A DNA stretch of 18,817 bases from Nitrospirae bacterium CG1_02_44_142 (GTDB lineage: Bacteria > Nitrospirota > Thermodesulfovibrionia > Thermodesulfovibrionales > UBA1546): the NCBI GenBank assembly GCA_001871685.1, contig MNVK01000042.1:1-18817 (forward strand). The letters are read 5' to 3'. Every line of letters starts with the position of its first letter. Position 1 is the first letter of the stretch. The translations under genes and the position numbers were made by a program. A model generated the notes under the pieces. That model saw only the letters and a list, made by a program, of their open reading frames with translations. It had not been told where the DNA came from and did no database searches. This document shows positions 12,943 to 18,817 of the stretch, piece after piece.

Positions 12943-13647
12943 TTAATATGTTCTGACCTCAGTCATGAATTCAGGAAATGTGTATATGCCATTTATTTGA
13001 ATCCAGAAACCATCACGCCCATCATTAGGATTCTTATAACGCCTCCCCAAACCTATTCTGAGATAAACTTCCTTTTGGCTAAGGATATACCTATTCAGTT
13101 CATCAGTATAATTCGGGTCTTTCTGCTTTGAAACTGCTAAATTATAAAAACCAATATCAGTAATCGACAGATACTCATATTTTCTACCGTCATTATCTTT
13201 AATATTAAGTCTTAGGCTTTTAGGATTATACGAGCTTTGCACTATTTGTATCTGGCTGGGGTTTAATTTTAGCGTGATAATAGATCTGGATGGAGGATCG
13301 TCAGGGGGAATAAGCTTCATTCCTGCTGGCACTTTACAGTCAAAACCTTTATTAATAGAAGGATACATCGACGCCTTCAAAACACTTTCAAATTCTTCCG
13401 AGGTGCAAGGTCCTTTGAAAGAAAGGCCGTCATAGTTCATATCCTCCGTATGCGGCTTATCAATGCTCTTTGGTTTTGAAAACTTTCCTTCCAATATTGC
13501 GCCCGGTAGAATTTTTAGTTTCCTGCATGTCGCCTTCTCAATATATGGCAATGGCCTGATGCATTGCTTTAATTTGACATCTATACCAGCTATACAGACT
13601 TTATCATTTATAGAGAACCTCGTTAAGTCCGTCACAATAATATCCAT
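12943..13647 (-). CDS. Probable dual-OB domain protein, downstream of two DUF488 genes
   Basis: A 234-residue, beta-rich cytoplasmic protein. MDIIVTDLTRF at the start, CIRPLP near residue 29, and the closing segment VYLRIGLGRRYK to FWIQINGIYTFPEF recall the family annotated 'dual OB domain-containing protein', from memory. OB folds usually bind nucleic acid or small ligands. The frame extends up to 13662, but GGAGG at 13658-13654 lies within that extension, 6 nt before the ATG at 13647, so 13647 is the start. It begins 14 nt after the stop of the short DUF488 gene and is evidently last in a three-gene operon. AT-richer than the flanking housekeeping genes by eye. Confidence 0.65.
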   Translation of the reverse strand: MDIIVTDLTRFSINDKVCIAGIDVKLKQCIRPLPYIEKATCRKLKILPGAILEGKFSKPKSIDKPHTEDMNYDGLSFKGPCTSEEFESVLKASMYPSINKGFDCKVPAGMKLIPPDDPPSRSIITLKLNPSQIQIVQSSYNPKSLRLNIKDNDGRKYEYLSITDIGFYNLAVSKQKDPNYTDELNRYILSQKEVYLRIGLGRRYKNPNDGRDGFWIQINGIYTFPEFMTEVRTY

Positions 13648-13661
13648 GCCATGCCTCCTCA

Positions 13662-14108
13662 TCAGACCAGATGTTCAATCTTTATGCTGCCCCATTTGTT
13701 TTTCAAATACTCCGTCACAAGCCGGCGATGGCAATGCTCAGGGGAATGCTCGCTGCATAGAAGACAAGCCTGTTCTAATTTTGCTGGAGTGAGTATTTTC
13801 TCAATCCGCCGTTCTTCCATAAGCGCCACGAACCTTTTCTCGTAGTTTTGCCAATCTCCCTTTTTCTTTTTATACTCCTTAAGCATTTCTTCATTTGGGG
13901 CTAATACTGGCATATGGATATAATCAATATTAGCGATTGTCTTTAAGAAGTATCTCAAGTCGTCCTTTTTTGCAAAACCGGCAAGCTGAGAACTATTGTT
14001 TAATCGCACATCTACAATTTTCTTGACGCCAGCTTCAATCAAAGCGCTGAAAAATTGTTCGGCAGACGTTTGAGTGAATCCAATGGTGTAAATCTTAATA
14101 GCGCTCAT
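13662..14108 (-). CDS. DUF488 family protein (short form)
   Basis: A 148-residue DUF488 protein. It has the N-terminal IYTIGFTQTSAEQFF (6-20), DVRLNNSS (33-40) and the Cys-rich C-terminal motif CLLCSEHSPEHCHR (115-128), hallmarks of the family. DUF488 proteins have no settled biochemical role; the conserved Cys/His/Arg cluster resembles a phosphatase- or sulfurtransferase-like pocket. The frame is open further upstream (to 14174) but that part overlaps the other DUF488 gene by 80 bp. MSAIKIYT at 14108 gives a domain-sized start with a 14-bp overlap, and a weak GGTGAAGA precedes it. Paired with a second, longer DUF488 gene and a dual-OB gene. Confidence 0.85.
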   Translation of the reverse strand: MSAIKIYTIGFTQTSAEQFFSALIEAGVKKIVDVRLNNSSQLAGFAKKDDLRYFLKTIANIDYIHMPVLAPNEEMLKEYKKKKGDWQNYEKRFVALMEERRIEKILTPAKLEQACLLCSEHSPEHCHRRLVTEYLKNKWGSIKIEHLV

Positions 14109-14742
14109 GTTCTTCACCAACCATTTCTGCCAATTTTTCATCCTGTTCCGTCCCGCCTTTTTCCACATAAGCAATTCTGTCCCCTTGAATTTCGTAGGCT
14201 CGCTCTATTAGCGCATTAGTATCTAAAGCTCTGAACAAATCAGGATAAAGCTTTAACCGAGCAATCAAGCTCTTTTCCAATTCAGCTTGTGTCTCGGTTG
14301 TATCATTATCAATAATATGCAGGATATTAATTGGTCGGTCTCGTAAATTCCTGCATATCAATATAGAGCGATGACATGTCAACGGATCTTTTTCCGCGCA
14401 CATCAGGGCAAGCACATACCCCTTTTGCACGCCAACCGCTACGCGCTCTAATCCAGCCTTAAACAAAATAGAGGAGGCTATTTTTTGATAGACCGCCTTC
14501 CCATCTATAAAACACGAATGATCACTGGGTCTCGCGCCCAGTTCTTCACCGAGAAAGACATAATCTATGTTATGGGATTTCAGTGTGCTTTTGAGAAACT
14601 CGCGATTGAATTGCGGATTGCGATTGCTATACGGCATAGACCGCACATCACACAGTGCAGTTATCTTATACTGCTTAAGAAGCGCAATAAAATCATCAAT
14701 TGTTCGACTTGAATAGCCTATTGTAAAAAGTGTATTTGTCAT
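14095..14742 (-). CDS. DUF488 family protein (long form)
   Basis: A 215-residue DUF488 protein. FTIGYSSRTIDDF (6-18), DVRSMPYSNRNPQFN (32-46), YVFLGEELGARP (61-72) and CAEKDPLTCHR (115-125) give the complete family signature. The C-terminal 75 residues (from about 140) are an extra acidic, helical tail not present in the short neighbour. First gene of the DUF488-DUF488-dual OB operon. The two DUF488 proteins share only the signature motifs, so they are old paralogs, possibly forming a heterodimer (inference). Its ATG is preceded only by A/T sequence, and a good promoter ends 14 nt upstream, so translation is probably of a near-leaderless mRNA. Confidence 0.9.
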   Translation of the reverse strand: MTNTLFTIGYSSRTIDDFIALLKQYKITALCDVRSMPYSNRNPQFNREFLKSTLKSHNIDYVFLGEELGARPSDHSCFIDGKAVYQKIASSILFKAGLERVAVGVQKGYVLALMCAEKDPLTCHRSILICRNLRDRPINILHIIDNDTTETQAELEKSLIARLKLYPDLFRALDTNALIERAYEIQGDRIAYVEKGGTEQDEKLAEMVGEEHERY

Positions 14743-14756
14743 AAATTTTTTTTAAT

Positions 14757-14784
14757 TTTATAACTATCTCTGCGGCATTATCAA
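14757..14784 (-). promoter_or_regulatory. Candidate promoter of the DUF488-DUF488-dual OB operon
   Basis: On the minus strand: TTGATA (14784-14779), a 16-nt spacer, then TATAAA (14762-14757). Start expected near 14750, leaving about 8 nt of A/T-only leader before ATG 14742. Confidence 0.5.
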
Positions 14785-14799
14785 GAACTTAACACAACT

Positions 14800-15732
14800 T
14801 TACACCTCTCCAAAATTACTCCTATACCTTTCGTTAAACTCTTCATAAGTATAACAATGCTCCTGTGTGCCGTATTTCTCTATCGCATAGGCTGCTGCGA
14901 CAGCTCCCATCTTAGCTCCTGTTTCAAGGTCTTTCCCCATTGCAATCCCTTTTAGTAAACCTGCCCTGAACGCATCGCCCGCGCCGGTCGGGTCCACAAC
15001 ATCACCCGCCTTTGCCGGAGGGATTTTAATATCAGAGGCGTCCGTGCTCATTAAGGAGCCTTTCTCTCCGAGTGTTGTAATGATAGTTTTTGTCAGGCGT
15101 AAAAGCTTCTTTTTATCCATTCCTGTCATCTTCATTACCAGCTCAAGCTCATAATCATTGGAGATAAGCATTGTTGAACCTTCAATCCACTCTATCAGCG
15201 GTTCCTTTTCCCATGCAGTCAAAGACTGTCCGGGGTCGCATATATAATCAATGCCTTTATTCTTGCATCCCTTCGCATATTCAGCCATGTCCTGAAGATT
15301 TCCGGGCGCTATCAGGGCAATTGAGTTATCCTGATTTGAACTCTTAAGGTTATATCCCGAAGGATATTTCATCGCTCCGGGATTAAACCCGGTTATCTGG
15401 TTGTCTGCCCTGTCAGTTGTGATATATGCGCCTGCTGTGAATTCCTCATCTATTATTTTTATGCCTTCAACTGAGACGCCGCTTTTCTTAAGCCAATCAA
15501 AATAATTTGCATAATCCTTGCCTATTGTCGCAAGGATAATCGGTTTTTCATTGAGCAGGCTCAGCGAATAGGCAACATTGCCTGCCGTGCCGCCGAACTT
15601 TTCACGCATCCCGTTAACCGTAAAACACACATTCAACATGTGTATCTTGTCAGGCAGGATGTGGTCTGAAAATCTCCCCGGAAAATCCATAATCCTGTCA
15701 TAAGCCATTGAGCCTGAAATGTAAATATTCAT
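14800..15732 (-). CDS. PfkB-family carbohydrate/nucleoside kinase
   Basis: A 310-residue ribokinase-family kinase. GGTAGNVAYSLSLL is the first PfkB signature, and DPTGAGDAFRAGLL near the C-terminus is the second, containing the catalytic Asp of the GAGD motif and the anion hole. The family phosphorylates sugars or nucleosides with ATP. The overall shape (short lid, IYISGSMAYDRIMDFPG start) resembles the adenosine-kinase-like or sugar kinase subgroup often annotated only as 'carbohydrate kinase'; the substrate is not assignable. A TTG at 15747 could extend it by five codons, but AAGGAG with 5-nt spacing fits the ATG at 15732. Third gene of the uvrC operon, 19 bp after the coiled-coil gene. Confidence 0.9.
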   Translation of the reverse strand: MNIYISGSMAYDRIMDFPGRFSDHILPDKIHMLNVCFTVNGMREKFGGTAGNVAYSLSLLNEKPIILATIGKDYANYFDWLKKSGVSVEGIKIIDEEFTAGAYITTDRADNQITGFNPGAMKYPSGYNLKSSNQDNSIALIAPGNLQDMAEYAKGCKNKGIDYICDPGQSLTAWEKEPLIEWIEGSTMLISNDYELELVMKMTGMDKKKLLRLTKTIITTLGEKGSLMSTDASDIKIPPAKAGDVVDPTGAGDAFRAGLLKGIAMGKDLETGAKMGAVAAAYAIEKYGTQEHCYTYEEFNERYRSNFGEV

Positions 15733-15751
15733 CACTTCTCCTTGCAAGTCT

Positions 15752-16171
15752 CTAATATGTGCCCGGTGGTTTCCCTATGGGAGGTCCCTGCATCTTTTCC
15801 GGCTCTTTTTTTTCTACGGCTGAAGGCTCTTCCCCTTCGCGCAGCGCCTTCAACTCCCCTTCAAGCCTATTTTTATCCTTTACAAGTTTCCTCTTTTTAA
15901 CTGCATTTTGCTGAAGCATAGACCTTTCCGGCGAACTGATAGTACCCTGCACGCTCTTAAGGTGAAGATTCTGAATCCTTATGTTTGTTCTTTTCAGGTT
16001 TTCCTCAACTTTATTAAGCTCTGCTTCTTTCTGCGCTATTTCGGCATCTTTTGAGCTTGCATCGTTTGCAGCCTTTAATACAGCAGGGAAAAGCAGTGTG
16101 AAAAAAATAAAAGTAGAAATCAGAAAGAGCTTTAGCTCAAAACCCCTGACCGTAAATTCTGAACTTTTCAT
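15752..16171 (-). CDS. Exported coiled-coil protein of unknown function
   Basis: A 139-residue protein. A hydrophobic segment (about 13-31, FELKLFLISTFIFFTLLFPAVLKAAN) looks like a signal peptide with a cleavage site after KAA. A charged heptad-like coiled coil follows (about 40-112: KDAEIAQKEAELNKVEENLKR, then KRKLVKDKNRLEGELKALRE). The tail is Pro/Gly-rich (MQGPPIGKPPGTY). Family not recognised. The ATG overlaps the uvrC stop (ATGA) and GGGGAGG lies inside uvrC, so it is tightly coupled to uvrC. A role in DNA repair does not follow from this, since the protein is exported. Confidence 0.75.
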   Translation of the reverse strand: MKSSEFTVRGFELKLFLISTFIFFTLLFPAVLKAANDASSKDAEIAQKEAELNKVEENLKRTNIRIQNLHLKSVQGTISSPERSMLQQNAVKKRKLVKDKNRLEGELKALREGEEPSAVEKKEPEKMQGPPIGKPPGTY

Positions 16172-17943
16172 TGTTTCCTCCCCAGCTCCGCAAGGAGCTT
16201 TTCCGCAATTTTTTTATTAAACCCCTTTATCCCTGCGATGTCGTCAATACCGGCTTTCCTTACACCTTCTATACTACCAAAATGCCTTAAAAGTTCAAGC
16301 CTCCTTTTTTCTCCTATGCCCGGAATTTTTTTAAGCGGGGATTCCATCAATCTTTTATCCCTCAGTTTTCTGTGAAAAGTTATTGCAAACCTGTGCGCCT
16401 CGTCTCTTATTTTTTTAAACAGCAGTGATGAGGGAGTTTTATCCTCAAGGTCCACCGGCTTATCAAGAGACAAAGCAAATGCCCTGTCCGGTTTCTTTGC
16501 TATGGAGATTATTGCCGCGCTTTTAATGCCGGATTCGTCAAATGCCTTTTTTGCAGATTCAAGCTGTCCTCTGCCGCCGTCAATTATTACGAGTGACGGA
16601 AGTTTTTCACCGAGATTTTTTATAACCCTTCCTGCTATCTCTTCAATCATTGAGTAATCATCCATCCCCGTCACAGTCTTAATTTTAAAATGCCTGTACA
16701 TATCCTTTTTGAACCCGTCTTCATCCCAATAGACAAATGCGCCTACTGATTCGCTTCCTGATATTGTTGAGACGTCAATGCCGCCGATGCTGCGGGGGAC
16801 ATTTTTAAGGACAAGCCTTTCTTTCAGTGTTTTTAGAATATCTTTAATGCCTGTCTTTTCTCTGCTTTTAAATATTATCCCCGCATTATCCTCCGCCATT
16901 TTGAGGAGTTCAAGTTTTTTGCCTTTGGGGCGGGCGATTATCTTCACCTTTTTGCCTTTTTTATCTTTAAGCCATGCTGTCAGGGTTTCCATCCCGTCAG
17001 GACGCTGTCTGAGCACAAGCTCATCAGGAGGAATTATTTCTTTTGCATAAAACTGCTCTATGAAATTGTGAAGGAGTTCTCCTGTTGGAATTCCTGCCGT
17101 CTCCTTCAGATGAAAATCCTTTGTCCCTATCATAATGCCGTTCCTTATAAAAAAAATCAGCGCCGCAGTCTCTTTGCCCTCTCCATAAAAACCTATGACG
17201 TCAATATCCCCGAGTTCAGGCGCAACGACCTTCTGTGATTCCCATATATGCCTGAGATTGTTTATGCTGTTTCTGACTTTTGCTGCCTCTTCAAATCTTA
17301 ATTCCTCCGAGAACCTCTCCATCCTTTTTTCAAGCTCATCAAGAAGCTCTTTGTTCTCGCCCTGAAGAAACAGCCTCACATTCTCAACAATACGCATATA
17401 CGCTTCCTTGCTGATAAGCCCGGCGCAGGGCGCAGGGCATTTCCCCATCTGATGCTGAATGCACGGACTCATAGGTTTATCAAAGGAGTATTTGCACGGT
17501 CTTATGGGAAAATTTCTCCTTATGAATGCAACTGCCTCCCACATGTTTCCGGCGGGGACATAAGGCCCAAAATAGAGTGAGCCGTCTTTTTTAATCTTTC
17601 GGACAACCTCAAGCCGCGGCCATTCTTCATTAATTGTGAGTTTGAGATACGGATAGTTTTTATCGTCCCGCAAGATTACATTAAATCGCGGCTTGTATTG
17701 CTTTATCATATTTGCCTCAAGCACAAGCGCCTCAAGCTCATTGCCTGTAACAACATAGGAGAAGTCTCTTATATTTTTCACCATTGAGGATTTTCTGGCG
17801 TCCAGGACGGCGGATTTCTGAAAATAACTTCTCAGGCGATTTCTGAGATTTTTTGCCTTGCCTACATAGAGGACATCCTCCTTAGCATCTTTAAATATAT
17901 ACACGCCGGGACTTAAAGGGACAGACGAGATTTTTTCAATCAT
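16168..17943 (-). CDS. uvrC: Excinuclease ABC subunit C
   Basis: The UvrABC endonuclease subunit that makes both incisions in nucleotide excision repair. 591 residues, normal length. The N-terminal GIY-YIG nuclease domain has GVYIFKD and VLYVGKAKNLRNRLRSYF (3' incision). It is followed by a Cys cluster (CKYSFDKPMSPCIQHQMGKCPAPC) and the UVR domain (LEKRMERFSEELRFEEAAKVR). The RNase H-like 5'-incision domain follows, with IDVSTISGSESVGAFV and LVIIDGGRGQ, and the C-terminal double helix-hairpin-helix (IPGIGEKRRLELLRHFGS). A TTG at 17958 would add five codons, but MIEKISSVPLSPGVY from 17943 matches the usual family start, and the promoter places transcription there. No Shine-Dalgarno sequence, so probably leaderless. 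Confidence 0.97.
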   Translation of the reverse strand: MIEKISSVPLSPGVYIFKDAKEDVLYVGKAKNLRNRLRSYFQKSAVLDARKSSMVKNIRDFSYVVTGNELEALVLEANMIKQYKPRFNVILRDDKNYPYLKLTINEEWPRLEVVRKIKKDGSLYFGPYVPAGNMWEAVAFIRRNFPIRPCKYSFDKPMSPCIQHQMGKCPAPCAGLISKEAYMRIVENVRLFLQGENKELLDELEKRMERFSEELRFEEAAKVRNSINNLRHIWESQKVVAPELGDIDVIGFYGEGKETAALIFFIRNGIMIGTKDFHLKETAGIPTGELLHNFIEQFYAKEIIPPDELVLRQRPDGMETLTAWLKDKKGKKVKIIARPKGKKLELLKMAEDNAGIIFKSREKTGIKDILKTLKERLVLKNVPRSIGGIDVSTISGSESVGAFVYWDEDGFKKDMYRHFKIKTVTGMDDYSMIEEIAGRVIKNLGEKLPSLVIIDGGRGQLESAKKAFDESGIKSAAIISIAKKPDRAFALSLDKPVDLEDKTPSSLLFKKIRDEAHRFAITFHRKLRDKRLMESPLKKIPGIGEKRRLELLRHFGSIEGVRKAGIDDIAGIKGFNKKIAEKLLAELGRKQ

Positions 17944-17948
17944 TTTAA

Positions 17949-17977
17949 ATAGTAACAATGCGGACGCAATGCGTCAA
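17949..17977 (-). promoter_or_regulatory. uvrC promoter, probably giving a leaderless transcript
   Basis: On the minus strand: TTGACG (17977-17972), a 17-nt spacer, then TACTAT (17954-17949) preceded by TGT (extended -10). Only 5 nt separate the -10 hexamer from the ATG at 17943, so transcription should start at or next to the A of the start codon. Confidence 0.6.
17963..17975. promoter_or_regulatory. 13-bp palindrome overlapping the uvrC promoter (operator candidate)
   Basis: GACGCAATGCGTC is a perfect 6+1+6 palindrome covering most of the -35 hexamer and part of the spacer. That position suits a repressor. It does not match the E. coli or Bacillus LexA box, so the cognate regulator is unknown. 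Confidence 0.35.
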
Positions 17978-18001
17978 GAAGCGCATAAGGCTAAGCCTGT
18001 T

Positions 18002-18066
18002 GAGACACAGGATTGGCTTTCGCTTCTGCAGATATTTTTCTGTCGTTCTAACTAATCCTGTGTCTC
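18002..18066. repeat. Perfect 13-bp inverted repeat between the exchanger gene and uvrC
   Basis: GAGACACAGGATT (18002-18014) and AATCCTGTGTCTC (18054-18066) are perfect arms 39 bp apart, extendable by a G-T and a G-C pair. There is no T run on either side, so it is not a standard intrinsic terminator. The left arm can also pair locally (CCTGT 17996-18000 with ACAGG 18007-18011), which gives two mutually exclusive folds. Confidence 0.8.
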
Positions 18067-18083
18067 TATATTTAGAGGAATGT

Positions 18084-18817
18084 TTATCGGAGTGCATAAA
18101 GCAGCATCAGGTTAATCACATACACAAACAATATGCCGATAGAATCCCATGCAAGGAACAACTTCTTTTTCTCAGAGCGGTAGGTCAAACCGATAATTGC
18201 AATGGCTGTCATCAATATGGCCGATAAGGCGGAGATTATGTGGCTTGCATTGACAAACGAAAGAATCGGCCCCTTCACAAAAAACATGTCATCAATGGCA
18301 AGTATGAATATATTGAAAATATTGCTTCCGAATAAATTCCCGACTGCAAGGTCTATAGCGCCCATTTTTACCGCTGAAATGGAAACAATGACCTCCGGAA
18401 GCGACGTGGAAAGCGCTATAAAAATGTTCCCGACAAATGTCTGCCCAAGTCCTGTTGTTTCGGCAATTCCTTCGCCTATCTTCGGGAGAAAAATTGCAGC
18501 AATAATAACAACCATTGCATTGATTACATAGTTGACAACTGCAGTCCTTGTGGAAATCTTTTCGTATCTCAGTTCCTCAACTCTCTCTTTTACAAATTCC
18601 GCAATCCTCCTTCTCTCATAAACAAACAACAGCCTCATCGCCACAAAGTAAATAATTAAAACCATCAAACTATACTGTCCTATCCAGCCCAGAGGAAGGA
18701 TGCGATTTCCCAAAAACAGGCCTATGCCGATAATGCTCAGAAGAAGGATTCCAAATCCAGCAGAAAGAATATGTCCATGATGGGCTTTGGCTGATATGGG
18801 CATTGGTTTGTAAATAG
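18084..18817 (-). CDS. C-terminal half of a CaCA-family cation/proton (Na+/Ca2+-type) exchanger
   Basis: The frame is open through the right edge (upstream codons read IYKP before the first ATG at 18803), so the 5' part is outside the window. About 244 codons are present. They are strongly hydrophobic, with several transmembrane helices. The segment TFVGNIFIALSTSLPEVIVS, followed by GAIDLAVGNLFGSNIFNI, is one alpha-repeat of the CaCA superfamily: S-x-PE with the ion-coordinating Glu, then GN-x2-GSN-x-FN. A full exchanger has two such repeats; the other should lie beyond the edge. A charged cytoplasmic loop (YERRRIAEFVKERVEELRYEK) precedes it, as expected between the halves. The protein would sit in the inner membrane exporting Ca2+ or a similar cation. 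It ends 141 bp before the uvrC start and is separated from it by an inverted repeat. Confidence 0.88.
   Translation of the reverse strand, partial: IYKPMPISAKAHHGHILSAGFGILLLSIIGIGLFLGNRILPLGWIGQYSLMVLIIYFVAMRLLFVYERRRIAEFVKERVEELRYEKISTRTAVVNYVINAMVVIIAAIFLPKIGEGIAETTGLGQTFVGNIFIALSTSLPEVIVSISAVKMGAIDLAVGNLFGSNIFNIFILAIDDMFFVKGPILSFVNASHIISALSAILMTAIAIIGLTYRSEKKKLFLAWDSIGILFVYVINLMLLYALR

Noticed and set aside
14109..14174. N-terminal extension of the short DUF488 protein
   Set aside because: It would overlap the upstream DUF488 gene by 80 bp and adds residues outside the domain; the ATG at 14108 starts right before the conserved IYTIGF motif.
1..18817. tRNA, rRNA, transposase or integrase genes and attachment sites
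   Set aside because: None recognised on either strand, so mobility of the accessory blocks is inferred only from composition, repeats and gene content.

Overview
The window looks like a chromosomal segment of an uncultured, mesophilic-type bacterium. My best guess is Nitrospirota (Thermodesulfovibrionia-like) or a related deep lineage. That guess is an inference from moderate GC (judged by eye), the run of housekeeping genes serA-purA-comF-PHP-TPR, and small families such as the DUF2007 and four-helix-suffix proteins. Nothing in the sequence fixes the taxon.

Layout. (1) 1-1700, plus strand, AT-rich accessory DNA: the C-terminal part of a TdeIII-like type II restriction endonuclease, a broken zinc-ribbon ORF, a 70-aa zinc-knuckle protein, a DUF2007-like protein, and a free-standing 'four helix bundle suffix' domain. 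Two near-identical 27-bp repeats encode matching micro-ORF peptides. (2) 1694-2607, plus strand: a secreted TPR protein and a 71-aa zinc-ribbon/poly-lysine protein behind a consensus sigma70-type promoter. (3) 2616-5658: parA-parB on the minus strand, divergent from mltD on the plus strand. (4) 5686-10701, minus strand: a housekeeping operon in the order serA, purA, comF, a PHP phosphoesterase and a membrane-anchored TPR protein. (5) 10786-14742, minus strand: an accessory block with an APH/choline-kinase-type phosphotransferase carrying 8-bp tandem repeats in its catalytic domain, a HEPN/MNT pair, a decayed copy of the phosphotransferase 5' end, and a three-gene cassette of two DUF488 proteins plus a probable dual-OB protein. 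(6) 14800-17943, minus strand: uvrC, a secreted coiled-coil protein and a PfkB sugar/nucleoside kinase in one tightly packed operon. (7) The C-terminal half of a CaCA-family cation/proton exchanger, running off the right edge.

How the genes work together. The minus-strand housekeeping operons cover serine synthesis, purine synthesis, DNA repair and chromosome segregation. Between them sits a block rich in defence or toxin-antitoxin-like modules (HEPN/MNT; DUF488-DUF488-dual OB). The HEPN/MNT pair lies between the intact phosphotransferase and a fragment of a paralogous copy of its 5' end, which records a duplication, insertion or deletion event. The most interesting leads are: the DUF488-DUF488-dual-OB cassette with its own near-leaderless promoter; the 8-bp (non-triplet) repeats inside the kinase; the duplicated micro-ORF/repeat near 650 and 1140; and several genes (uvrC, mltD, the DUF488 cassette, parA) whose best promoter lies so close to the start codon that mRNAs would be leaderless or nearly so, with a 13-bp palindrome overlapping the uvrC promoter.

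No tRNA, rRNA, CRISPR array, transposase or parS site was seen.
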